Assembly: GCF_003665435.1 (NCBI RefSeq)
Contig: NZ_CP023407.1
Coordinates: forward strand, 5,877,501-5,941,500
Origin: Streptomyces fungicidicus
GTDB lineage: Bacteria; Actinomycetota; Actinomycetes; Streptomycetales; Streptomycetaceae
Direction of reading: 5' to 3'
DNA length: 64,000 nt
Below are positions 33,618 to 41,649 of this stretch, piece by piece. Numbering within the stretch: the stretch's first letter is position 1; every line of letters starts with the position of its first letter. The notes under the pieces are model-generated. The model was not told the origin of the DNA. It worked only from the letters and a program-made list of their open reading frames with translations, and ran no database searches. The position numbers were made by a program, and so were the translations under genes.

Positions 33618-34967
33618 TCAGGAGTTCTTGCGGTTCCACTCCCAGCTCCAGATCGCGGAGAGGCGGTGGTCCTCCTCGTAGCCGGGGCGGGAGAGCGAAC
33701 CCAGGCGTTCGACGGCCTCCGCGGTGCGTGGGTCCTCCCGGCGCAGGAGGGCGTAGGCCGCGTTGAGCCGGACCGGGAAGTCCTCCTCGTCGAGCAGGGC
33801 GTACAGGGCGTCGGCGACGTCCGCCGAACGGTCCGCACAGCGTGTGACGGTCTCGGACATCCATGCCCGTACCCGCGCCACCGGATCGCGGAGCAGCGCG
33901 ACGACGGCGTTGGTGACTTCGGGGCTGCCGTCGCACGTGCTGCACAGTGCCCCTCCGGCTGCCGCGCGCACGTTCCCGTCCTCGTCGGTGGCGAGTTCGA
34001 GCAGCGTGGTTCGGGCTTCCGCGCCCGGGAGGGGGGAAGGGTTTCCCCAGACGACCAAGAGGTCCGGGACCTTGGCCCGGACGCGCGGGTCCCGGTGCCG
34101 GGCGTACCGCAGCCCGATCGCGGTCGATTCCGGGCGCTCCGTATCGCCCAGGAGCCGCAGCAACTCGGCGAGGACCTCGGGGGCCTCCTCCCCGTCCGTG
34201 GCCCAGGAGACGAGCAGGTCCTCCGTCTCCCTCTCGTAGGAGTTGCGCCAGCTCGCCTCGGGCCACATGAAAGTCCAGAGGACATCGAGGGCGAAGAGGC
34301 GTGACAGGGGGGCGGGGGCGTGGCGGTACGCCGCCACGGCGGACCACGTCTCCTTACTGCGGCGTCGGCTCAGGACCCACCGCACGGACGACCAGTCGAC
34401 ATGGTCCGGATCGCCCTGGGCCAGAGCACGGGAAGCCAGCTCGTCGACGGGCGGGAGGACGCGGAAGGCCCATTCGAGGTCCGTGAGGATCGCGCCGTGC
34501 CCGGCGCGGACCGTCGAACCGTCGAGCGTCAACTGCGTGACGTGGCAGTACTCGTCGTCCATGACCCGGACCCGGTGCGCGGGCTCGGACGTGCCCGTCC
34601 TGTCCCGCAGTTCGACCTCCGCGCCCCGTTCGTACCAGCGCCGGGCCCTGGCGAGCAGCTGCTCCCTCTCGGCCTCCGGCAGCCGCAGCCGGGGCTCCCG
34701 GCCAAGAAGGGCCGTCACCACCGAGGGGGAGCCACCGTCGATCGCCCGCACCAGCGGCGTGGTCCCGTCCGGCAGGCTCCGGTCCGGATCCGCGCCGCCC
34801 TCCACCAGAGCGTCCGCCACGGCGACGTCGTACGTGGCGACCGCCCGGCACAGCACCGGCAGCCCGTCGTCCGCGAGTGTGTCCGGATCCGCTCCCGCCT
34901 CCAGCAGCCGGGTGACGGCCTCCGCGGCCCCGCCCCCGACCGCCGCCACGAGCGCCTTGCCGCCCAT
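33618..34967 (-). CDS. Ankyrin and HEAT repeat protein
   Basis: This 449-residue protein has ankyrin-type repeats at residues about 1-110: AVTRLLEAGADPDTLADDGL, ALVEGGADPDRSLPDGTTPL and SVVTALLGREP. The C-terminal 220 residues are HEAT-like repeats (RYARHRDPRVRAKVPDLLVV, DEDGNVRAAAGGALCSTCD, DPVARVRAWMSETVTRCADR). Both are protein-binding scaffolds; no catalytic motif is seen. ATG at 34967 begins the first ankyrin helix. It is cytoplasmic, and like other proteins in this island it could be an immunity or decoy factor, which is inference. The 139 bp beyond its start contain no gene. Confidence 0.85.
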   Translation of the reverse strand: MGGKALVAAVGGGAAEAVTRLLEAGADPDTLADDGLPVLCRAVATYDVAVADALVEGGADPDRSLPDGTTPLVRAIDGGSPSVVTALLGREPRLRLPEAEREQLLARARRWYERGAEVELRDRTGTSEPAHRVRVMDDEYCHVTQLTLDGSTVRAGHGAILTDLEWAFRVLPPVDELASRALAQGDPDHVDWSSVRWVLSRRRSKETWSAVAAYRHAPAPLSRLFALDVLWTFMWPEASWRNSYERETEDLLVSWATDGEEAPEVLAELLRLLGDTERPESTAIGLRYARHRDPRVRAKVPDLLVVWGNPSPLPGAEARTTLLELATDEDGNVRAAAGGALCSTCDGSPEVTNAVVALLRDPVARVRAWMSETVTRCADRSADVADALYALLDEEDFPVRLNAAYALLRREDPRTAEAVERLGSLSRPGYEEDHRLSAIWSWEWNRKNS

Positions 34968-35106
34968 GTCCGCCCCCCATGACGCTCCACCACTACCGGA
35001 TGCTAACCCGTGAACTCCGCTGCTCGGCTGCTCGGTTGTGCCGGATGAGTCCGTGGGAGGAGACGCTGGGAGCCGTGCCGGACGAGGGGCTCCTCCGGGC
35101 GGGTCG

Positions 35107-36072
35107 TCAGGTGCGGGAGAACGGCGCCCAGCCGGAGATCTCGAATCCGGCGCCCTCACGCCGGATCTCGAAAGCCCCGTGGCCGGGCAGATGAGCGGGC
35201 AGCACGAGGGCGTTGTGGTCGGCCGCGTAGGCGTACATGCGTGCCCGGCTGGCGCGGGCGGCGTCCTCGTCCTCCTCGAAGCAGCTGTTGAGGTGGGGCT
35301 CGTGGACCTGGATCGCGCCGTGCATCAGGTCTCCGGCGAATACCGCGCGGTCGCCCTTGGAGTCGAGGTGGATGACCGAGGATCCCGGAGTGTGCCCCGG
35401 GGCCGGTTCGAGCCGGAGGCCGGCGTCGATGACGTAGGAGTCGTCCCAGGTTTTGACGAGCCCCGCGTCGATCACCGGCTGGATGCTGTCCTCGTAGACG
35501 TTCTGGTTCCCCCGGCCGAACTTGGTGCGGTGCAGGTTGTCGGGATGCCAGTACGTGACGTCGGACTGCGGCATCAGGTACGTCGCGTTCGGGAAGGTGG
35601 GCACCCAGTCGCGTCCGTCGAGCCGGGTGTTCCAGCCGACGTGGTCGTCGTGCAGATGGGTGTTGACGACAAGGTCGACATCCTCCGGCTCGATGCCGGC
35701 GGCGGCGAGGTTCTCCAGGTAGTCCGTGTTCAGGTACGACCAGATCGGCTGCAGCGGACGGTACTTGCCGTTGCCCGCACCGGTGTCGATCAGGATGACC
35801 CTGCCTTCGCTGCGCAGCGCCCAGGACTGGGTGGCGACGCGCGTCAGGTCGGTGCGGGCGTCCCAGTGGTCCGGGTCCAGCAGCGCGGCGTGGCGCTGCC
35901 ATTCCTCCGGCTTGCTGCCGGGGAAGAACACATCGGTCGTCATCGGTGAGATGTCCGAGAACTCGATGACGCGGGTGATCTCGACGTCCCCCAGTTCCAT
36001 CGTGGTGACCCGGGATGCCGTGGAGACGGTCGCCTCCACGGGCGAAGACGGCGCGGGCGGGGTAGTGGGCAT
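35107..36072 (-). CDS. MBL-fold metallo-hydrolase
   Basis: This 321-residue metallo-beta-lactamase-fold protein has the zinc motif LVVNTHLHDDHVGWNTRL near residue 145, the later ligands in APGHTPGSSVIH and FAGDLMHGAIQ, and His at VLPAHLPGHGAFEI. The family covers quorum-quenching lactonases, arylsulfatase-like and other hydrolases; the HLHDDHVGW version is seen in lactonase-like proteins, but the substrate cannot be assigned. ATG at 36072 has GAGGTAG 6 bp upstream. It is divergent from an MmyB-type regulator at 36284 with 211 bp between them, the usual arrangement of an enzyme and its controller. Confidence 0.88.
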   Translation of the reverse strand: MPTTPPAPSSPVEATVSTASRVTTMELGDVEITRVIEFSDISPMTTDVFFPGSKPEEWQRHAALLDPDHWDARTDLTRVATQSWALRSEGRVILIDTGAGNGKYRPLQPIWSYLNTDYLENLAAAGIEPEDVDLVVNTHLHDDHVGWNTRLDGRDWVPTFPNATYLMPQSDVTYWHPDNLHRTKFGRGNQNVYEDSIQPVIDAGLVKTWDDSYVIDAGLRLEPAPGHTPGSSVIHLDSKGDRAVFAGDLMHGAIQVHEPHLNSCFEEDEDAARASRARMYAYAADHNALVLPAHLPGHGAFEIRREGAGFEISGWAPFSRT

Positions 36073-36283
36073 GTGTCTACCTCGTTCGTCTGCGGTGTCC
36101 AGGGCCGGGCCGCGATGCGTACGGCGGTGCCGTGGACGGCGGGTGAGCAGGGGACGCGGAGCGGCTTTCGCCGTGATCCGTGCGATCGACTCTGAAGGCC
36201 CCGGGCCCAGGTGACCAGACCCGCTCCTGCCTACCCCTGACAGGTGCAGGCGACGGACACGGCCGCCGCGCATACTTGCCGCC

Positions 36284-37162
36284 ATGGACCGCAGATCACC
36301 GCTCGGTGAGTTCCTGATGGCGCGGCGGGCACGACTGGGCCCGGACGACGTCGGCCTGCCCCGGTACGGGGACCGGCGCCGGGTGCCCGGACTGCGCCGG
36401 GAGGAACTCGCGATGCTCGCGGGGGTCAGCGCCGGCTACTACACCCGGCTCGAACAGGGCCAGTCGCTCAACGCCTCGGCCGAGGTCCTCGACGCGATCG
36501 CGACCGCCCTGCACCTGACCACGGCCGAGCGGGAGCACCTGCACGTCCTGTCGACGACGACGAGGCACCGGACCGGGCCGGCGGCACCTCCCGAGGAGCA
36601 CGCCTCCGCCGATCTGCGGACGCTGCTGGCCGCCATGGGGCACGTGCCCGCACTCGTCGCTGGCCGCCGCAACGACGTGCTGGCCTGGAACAGAGCCGGG
36701 CACGCCCTGCTCGCCGGACACGTGCCCCTCGCCGCGCCCGACGACCCGGTCACCCGGCCCAACCTGTCCCGGCTGGTCTTCCTGGACGCGCACACCCGCG
36801 CCCTCTACGGCGACTGGTCCGCCAAGGCCCGCGCCGTGGTCGGCAACTTGCGCGTCCTGACGGCCCGTAACCCCGAGGACGCCTGTCTCGCCGCGCTGGT
36901 CGGCGAGCTGGCGATCCAGAGTCCGGAGTTCGCCGCGCTGTGGGCCGAACACACCGTCGAGCCCTGTGGCCGCGACGTCTACGACCTGGCCCATCCGGTA
37001 GTCGGGGACCTGACCGTCACGCAACAGACGTTCCACGTCCCGCGGGAACCGCACCAGTCCCTCGTCGCCTTCACCACGGAGCCCGCATCCGCCTCCTCCG
37101 CGGCGTTGACAGTGCTGCAACAGGCTTGCGGCATCGGCAAGGGTGCGGGACCTAACCCGTGA
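36284..37162 (+). CDS. XRE regulator with MmyB-like ligand domain
   Basis: This 292-residue regulator has an N-terminal HTH: RRRVPGLRREELAMLAGVSA and YYTRLEQGQSLNASAEVLDA. It is followed by an MmyB-like PAS-type ligand-binding domain (LVAGRRNDVLAWNRAGHALL, RLVFLDAHTRALYGDWSAKA, FHVPREPHQSLVAFTTEPAS). In this class the C-terminal domain binds fatty-acid-like or small hydrophobic ligands. It probably controls the divergent MBL-fold gene. Its end overlaps the convergent membrane-protein gene by 11 bp. Confidence 0.92.
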   Translation: MDRRSPLGEFLMARRARLGPDDVGLPRYGDRRRVPGLRREELAMLAGVSAGYYTRLEQGQSLNASAEVLDAIATALHLTTAEREHLHVLSTTTRHRTGPAAPPEEHASADLRTLLAAMGHVPALVAGRRNDVLAWNRAGHALLAGHVPLAAPDDPVTRPNLSRLVFLDAHTRALYGDWSAKARAVVGNLRVLTARNPEDACLAALVGELAIQSPEFAALWAEHTVEPCGRDVYDLAHPVVGDLTVTQQTFHVPREPHQSLVAFTTEPASASSAALTVLQQACGIGKGAGPNP

Positions 37163-37478
37163 ACTCGGGCCGTTCATAGGGCGTCCACCAGCTCAGCAGG
37201 CCCCAGACCCCGAGTGCGAGCGCGCCCGCCGCGATCGCGGCCGCGAGCCACGGGCGGCGCAGCACGCGCAGGGTGAGCAGCCAGGCGGTGAGCGGGACGA
37301 GCGCGCCGCCCGCGGCGATGAGGGGCAGGTCGACGTAGAGGACGCTCAGGTCCCGGTGCATGCCCTCGAATCCGCCGTGGACGCTGACGCGGGCCCTCGG
37401 CGCCCAGGCGAGCACCGCGGCCACGGCGCCGACGGCCGCCAGGAGGATGCCCGCGCAGCCAAGTCTCTCGTCCCTCAT
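37152..37478 (-). CDS. Small membrane protein, three helices
   Basis: This 108-residue protein has three hydrophobic segments: LGCAGILLAAVGAVAAVLAW, VDLPLIAAGGALVPLTAWLL and AAAIAAGALALGVWGLLSWW. A short polar loop with VHGGFEGMHRDLSVL, probably outside, separates the first two. No family was recognised. It is 40 bp downstream of the aminotransferase gene in the same direction and may be co-transcribed with it. Confidence 0.75.
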   Translation of the reverse strand: MRDERLGCAGILLAAVGAVAAVLAWAPRARVSVHGGFEGMHRDLSVLYVDLPLIAAGGALVPLTAWLLTLRVLRRPWLAAAIAAGALALGVWGLLSWWTPYERPEFTG

Positions 37479-37518
37479 ACCTTGATCGACGCGGCCCGTA
37501 CCCCGGTGGTTCCGGGCC

Positions 37519-38727
37519 CTACTGCCGGTATCCGCTCAGGAACCGCCCGATCCGGCCGATCGCCGCCTCCAGGTCCTCCGCGTGGGGGAGGGTGAGGATG
37601 CGGAAGTGGTCGGGGGAGGGCCAGTTGAAGCCGGTGCCCTGGACGACCTGGATCTTCTCCCGCAGCAGCAGGTCGAGGACGAACTTCTCGTCGTCGTGGA
37701 TCCTGTGCACGGCCGGGTCGATGCGCGGGAACGCGTACAGCGCGCCCTTCGGCTTCACGCAGCTCACGCCGGGAATCTCGTTCAGCTTCTCCCAGGCCAC
37801 GTCCCGCTGTTCGCGCAGCCGTCCGCCCGGTGCGGTGAGCTCGTGGATGGACTGGCGGCCGCCGAGCGCGGCCTGGATGGCGTACTGGGCGGGCGCGTTG
37901 GCGCACAGCCGCATGGAGGCCAGCATGGTCAGGCCCTCCAGGTAGTCCTTCGCGTGCTGCTTGGGGCCGGTGACCACCAGCCAGCCGGAGCGGAAGCCCG
38001 CCACGCGGTAGGTCTTGGACAGGCCGCAGAAGGTGAGGACGACCAGGTCGGGGGCGAGCGCGGCGGCCGAGTGGTGCACGGCGTCGTCGTAGAGGATCTG
38101 GTCGTAGATCTCGTCGGCGAGCACCATCAGGCCGTGGCGGCGGGCCAGGTCGAGGATGCCCTCGACGATCTCCTTCGGGTACACCGCGCCGGTGGGGTTG
38201 TTGGGATTGATGATGACGACCGCCTTGGTGCGGTCGGTGATCTTCGACTCCATGTCGGCCAGGTCCGGGTACCACTCCGCCTGCTCGTCGCACAGGTAGT
38301 GGACCGCCTTGCCGCCCGCGAGGTTCGTCACCGCGGTCCAGAGGGGGAAGTCCGGTGCCGGGATCAGGACTTCGTCGCCGTCCTCCAGCAGGGCCTGTAC
38401 GGCCATCGAGATCAGCTCGGAGACGCCGTTGCCGAGGAAGACGTCGTCGACGTCGACCTCCAGGCCCAGGGTCTGGTAACGCTGGGCCACCGCGCGGCGG
38501 GCGGAGAGGATGCCCCGTGAGTCGGTGTAGCCGTGTGCCCGGGGGAGCATCCGGATCATGTCCTGGAGGATCTCCTCCGGCGCCTCGAACCCGAAAAGGG
38601 CCGGGTTGCCGGTGTTCAGGCGCAGCACGCTGTGCCCCGCCTCCTCCAGCGCGTTGGCGTGCTCGATGACCGGACCGCGGATCTCGTAACAGACCTCGCT
38701 GAGCTTGCTCGACTGCCGGAACTCCAT
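37519..38727 (-). CDS. PLP-dependent aminotransferase (AlaA-like, class I)
   Basis: This 402-residue fold-type I aminotransferase has the start EFRQSSKLSEVCYEIRGPVI typical of AlaA/YfbQ alanine aminotransferases, ADEIYDQILYD near residue 210, VVIINPNNPTGAVYPKE, and the PLP-binding Lys in FCGLSKTYRVAGFRSGWLV near residue 245. It likely interconverts alanine and pyruvate with glutamate/2-oxoglutarate. It is divergent from an HxlR regulator with two inverted repeats between them, so it is the likely target of that regulator. Confidence 0.92.
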   Translation of the reverse strand: MEFRQSSKLSEVCYEIRGPVIEHANALEEAGHSVLRLNTGNPALFGFEAPEEILQDMIRMLPRAHGYTDSRGILSARRAVAQRYQTLGLEVDVDDVFLGNGVSELISMAVQALLEDGDEVLIPAPDFPLWTAVTNLAGGKAVHYLCDEQAEWYPDLADMESKITDRTKAVVIINPNNPTGAVYPKEIVEGILDLARRHGLMVLADEIYDQILYDDAVHHSAAALAPDLVVLTFCGLSKTYRVAGFRSGWLVVTGPKQHAKDYLEGLTMLASMRLCANAPAQYAIQAALGGRQSIHELTAPGGRLREQRDVAWEKLNEIPGVSCVKPKGALYAFPRIDPAVHRIHDDEKFVLDLLLREKIQVVQGTGFNWPSPDHFRILTLPHAEDLEAAIGRIGRFLSGYRQ

Positions 38728-38753
38728 GCGCCGCTTCCCCTCACGTGGTGTTG

Positions 38754-38788
38754 CTTGGTTTTACCAAGTGAACGCTTGGAAAGTCCAA
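38754..38788. promoter_or_regulatory. Two inverted repeats in aminotransferase/HxlR promoter
   Basis: CTTGG-TTTTA-CCAAG (38754-38768) and TTGGA-AAG-TCCAA (38776-38788) are two perfect inverted repeats of related sequence in the 83 bp between the divergent starts. HxlR proteins bind such tandem dyads, so both genes are probably controlled from here. Confidence 0.6.
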
Positions 38789-38810
38789 CAACATGTCTAG
38801 ACTGCGTCGC

Positions 38811-39440
38811 ATGTCACCTCGCCGAAGCTACGACCAGTACTGTTCCGCCGCCCGCGCGCTCGACGCGGTCGGCGACCGCTGGACCCTGCTGATCGTCCGG
38901 GAACTCCTCGCGGGACCGCGCCGCTACACCGACCTGCACGCGGACCTGCCCGGTGTCAGCACGGACGTACTGGCCTCCCGGCTGAAGGACATGGAGCGCG
39001 ACGGCCTCACCACCCGGCGCAGGCTGCCCCCGCCCGGCGCGGCATACGTCTACGAACTCACCGCGCGAGGCGAGGAGTTGCTCCCTGTCCTGCAGGCCCT
39101 CGGCGCCTGGGGCGAGGCGGAACTGGGGGAGCGGCGCCCCACGGACGCGGTGCGCGCCCACTGGTTCGCGCTGCCCCTGCTGCGGGCCCTGGGGGGGGAG
39201 ACGGGGCTCGTGGAAGTCCGCCTTGAGGAGGGCCTGTTCCACCTGCGCGCCGGGGCGGACGGCGGCGCCGTCCACGGCGACGGCCCCGCCCCGGAGGAAC
39301 CCGACGCCCGGCTGTCCCTGGACACCGGTACCTGTACGGCGATCAGCCGCGGCGAACTGTCCCTGGCCGGCGCGGTGCGCGCGGGACGGGTCGGGGTGAC
39401 GGGCGACGGCGCGCTCGCCAAGGCCCTGCGGGAGGCGTGA
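38811..39440 (+). CDS. HxlR-family winged-helix regulator
   Basis: This 209-residue regulator has the HxlR core: YCSAARALDAVGDRWTLLIV, RELLAGPRRYTDLHADLPGV and STDVLASRLKDMERDGLTTR with the recognition helix, followed by an extended C-terminal domain of about 90 residues (SCP2-like: RLSLDTGTCTAISRGELSLA) that may bind a lipid-like ligand. ATG at 38811 is preferred over 38793 because the family starts with PRRSYDQYC. It is divergent from the aminotransferase gene. A 33-bp tandem repetition covers its last codons and stop. Confidence 0.9.
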   Translation: MSPRRSYDQYCSAARALDAVGDRWTLLIVRELLAGPRRYTDLHADLPGVSTDVLASRLKDMERDGLTTRRRLPPPGAAYVYELTARGEELLPVLQALGAWGEAELGERRPTDAVRAHWFALPLLRALGGETGLVEVRLEEGLFHLRAGADGGAVHGDGPAPEEPDARLSLDTGTCTAISRGELSLAGAVRAGRVGVTGDGALAKALREA

Positions 39441-39488
39441 AGGGAAAGCCGGAAGGCCCTGCGGGGAGGCGTGAGGGAAAAGCCGGAA
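39422..39488 (+). repeat. 33/34-bp tandem duplication across a stop codon
   Basis: 39422-39454 and 39455-39488 are imperfect copies of the unit beginning ggccctgcgg and ending aagccggaa. The first copy contains the last codons and TGA of the HxlR gene; the second is untranslated and runs into the terminator hairpin. Confidence 0.8.
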
Positions 39489-39513
39489 GGCCCGCACGGG
39501 GCGGGCCTTCCGG
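39483..39513. terminator. Bidirectional hairpin terminator
   Basis: CCGGAAGGCCCGC (39483-39495) and GCGGGCCTTCCGG (39501-39513) form a perfect 13-bp stem with an ACGGG loop between the convergent HxlR gene and the 39521 gene. Confidence 0.8.
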
Positions 39514-39520
39514 GAGGGTG

Positions 39521-40330
39521 TCACGCGTGCGGCGGCACCCCGGGCGGGCGTCCGGAGCCACGGGTCAGGCGGTAGCCGGCGACACCCGCCAGGGCGGCCA
39601 GCGCGCCGCCCACGGCGGTCCAGATCCAGCGGTCGGACCACCAGCCCGAGGTCCAGCCGTCCTCCGGCTCCAGATCGGCCAGGACGGCGGTGGGCGAGTC
39701 GTCGTCCTTCGCCTCGTCCGCCTCGGCGCGTACCGCGATGCCCGGCACCAGCGGTTCGGACAGAGTGCCGTCGACCGCCGCCGCGCCGCCCATGTCCGCG
39801 GAGTCGACCCGCAGTTCGGCGTCGACCGCCTGACCGAGGTCGGCCGTCGACAGGCGCAGCGCGGTGAGCCGGACGTAGTACGTGCCGGGCAGCGGGTCGT
39901 TGGCCCACGGCTCCGACCAGGCGCGGACCGTGCGCAGCACGCACGTCAGCTCCACCGAGGGCGCGTCCGCCGCCGCGGTGCGGGTCGCCGCGCCGTACTG
40001 GCAGGCCTGACGGCGGCGCAGACCGTCGTACACGTCGATCTGCCAGGTCTCCGCCGCGTGGCTGTCCGGCAGCTTCACCGTCGCCTCGACGGTGGGGCGC
40101 TGCCCGGCGTCCGCCGGGAACGACCAGTACAGGTAGTCGCCCGTGGAGGCGCGCGCGGTGGCGGTCTGCCCCTGCTCGACCTCCGTCGCCGTACGGAACG
40201 AGGTGCCCGCGCGGGTGGGCGCCCCGTCGTCGGCGGACGCCTCCGGGGAGGGCGAGGAGTCGGCCGCGGCCGGTGCGGCGGCCAGCCCGAGGGCGAGCAG
40301 GGCGGCGCCCAGTACACGTATGGCACGCAT
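39521..40330 (-). CDS. Exported, C-terminally anchored protein, partner of VWA protein
   Basis: This 269-residue protein has a signal peptide (MRAIRVLGAALLALGLAAAP, cleavage after AAA), an extracellular domain containing STGDYLYWSFPADAGQRPTV and TWQIDVYDGLRRRQACQYGA, and one C-terminal membrane helix (WIWTAVGGALAALAGVAGY) with a short Arg-rich tail. The domain looks like a beta-sandwich, similar to the C-terminal part of the VWA protein upstream. The ATG overlaps the VWA stop (TGATG), so the two are translated together and probably form a surface complex. Function is unknown. Confidence 0.8.
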   Translation of the reverse strand: MRAIRVLGAALLALGLAAAPAAADSSPSPEASADDGAPTRAGTSFRTATEVEQGQTATARASTGDYLYWSFPADAGQRPTVEATVKLPDSHAAETWQIDVYDGLRRRQACQYGAATRTAAADAPSVELTCVLRTVRAWSEPWANDPLPGTYYVRLTALRLSTADLGQAVDAELRVDSADMGGAAAVDGTLSEPLVPGIAVRAEADEAKDDDSPTAVLADLEPEDGWTSGWWSDRWIWTAVGGALAALAGVAGYRLTRGSGRPPGVPPHA

Positions 40331-41604
40331 CAGTTGGTCCTCCAGACAGCGAACCGCCAGCGTGACAGCCAGCCCCAGAGCAGACCGGCGACGAAGCCGG
40401 TGAGGATCAGCGCGCCGAGCAGCCACCAGCCCCGGCCCAGGCCGAAGGAGGCCACGTCGCTCGACCCGCCGGGACCGTCCACGACGTCGACCGTCAGCTC
40501 CAGCGGAAGACCGGGGGTGGTCTTCACCCCGGCGTCTGCCGAGAAGGAGTTGGTCACCGCCAGGCACACGACCTCGGCCGCGGGTTTGGCGCCGTCGTCG
40601 TCGTCCCGCTCGGGCTTGGGGTACCGCAGCCCGGTGGACAGCACGTCCGTACGGCCGTTGCCGGTGGCCTCGCCGCGCACGATCTCCCGGCCGTGCACCG
40701 TGACGGCCCGCAGCAGCACGCCGTAGTCCGGACGCACCGCCCGGTCCGCCGCCACACTGACCGAGGCGCGCAGTTCCTGTCCGGCCAGCAGCTCGACGCG
40801 GTACCAGCGCTGCTGCCCGAACTCCTCGCGGTCGGTGAAGAGACCCGACTCGAGCACCGGGGCCTTGGCGCAGGAGCCGGCGCCCTCCGTGGCGACCGGT
40901 GTCACCACGGGCTCGGCCGCGCGGTCCACCAGCTCGTTCACCCGGTCGGTCAGCTCGTCCTGGTGCTCGACGGAGGTGTACGTCCCGCCGGTCGCCTCGG
41001 CGATGCAGCTGAGCTGCCGGCTCAGCTTGGCGTTCGGCACCAGGCCCAGGGTGTCGATGGTCAGGCCGATGCCCCTGGCCGCGATCTCCCGGGCCACCTC
41101 GCAGGGGTCGAGCGGGGCGCAGGTGTCCTCGCCGTCGCTGATCAGCACGATCCGCTTGGAGCCGTCGCCGCCGTCGAGATCGTCGGCCGCCTTCAGCAGG
41201 GCGGGGCCGATCGGGGTCCAGCCCGTCGGGGCGAGCGTGGCCACCGCCGTCTTGGCCTCGGTGCGGTTCAGCGGGCCGACCGGGTAGAGCTGCGCGGTGT
41301 CCTTGCAGCCCTCCTTGCGGTCGTCGCCTGGGTAGTTCGCGCCCAGGGTGCGGATCCCGAGCTCGACCTCCTCCGGCGTGGCGTCCAGCACCTCGTTGAA
41401 CGCCTGCTTCGCCGCCGCCATCCGGGACTGGCCGTCGATGTCCTTGGCGCGCATCGAGCCGCTCACATCGAGGAGCAGGTTCACCTTCGGCGCGCTCTGG
41501 CCCGTGGGTTCACCGGCGGCCGCCCCGGCCGGGAAGGCGAGCCCGGCCGTCAGGGCGGCGAGCAGGGCACAGGCGCCTGCCACCGGCCGTTTTCTTCTGA
41601 TCAT
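40330..41604 (-). CDS. VWA-domain surface protein
   Basis: This 424-residue protein has a signal peptide (VAGACALLAALTAGLAFPAG), then a von Willebrand A domain with the MIDAS motif LLLDVSGSMRAKD near residue 45, a Thr contact in LAPTGWTPIGPALLKA and the Asp in IVLISDGEDTCAPLD. A beta-rich domain follows (residues about 235-380), then one membrane helix (WWLLGALILTGFVAGLLWGW) and a short cytoplasmic tail. The complete MIDAS implies metal-dependent protein binding outside the cell. Neighbours give no metabolic context beyond the coupled partner gene. Confidence 0.88.
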   Translation of the reverse strand: MIRRKRPVAGACALLAALTAGLAFPAGAAAGEPTGQSAPKVNLLLDVSGSMRAKDIDGQSRMAAAKQAFNEVLDATPEEVELGIRTLGANYPGDDRKEGCKDTAQLYPVGPLNRTEAKTAVATLAPTGWTPIGPALLKAADDLDGGDGSKRIVLISDGEDTCAPLDPCEVAREIAARGIGLTIDTLGLVPNAKLSRQLSCIAEATGGTYTSVEHQDELTDRVNELVDRAAEPVVTPVATEGAGSCAKAPVLESGLFTDREEFGQQRWYRVELLAGQELRASVSVAADRAVRPDYGVLLRAVTVHGREIVRGEATGNGRTDVLSTGLRYPKPERDDDDGAKPAAEVVCLAVTNSFSADAGVKTTPGLPLELTVDVVDGPGGSSDVASFGLGRGWWLLGALILTGFVAGLLWGWLSRWRFAVWRTN

Positions 41605-41649
41605 CGGCGGATCCTATTGATCAGAGGCACCGGGCTCCAAAACGGGGCG

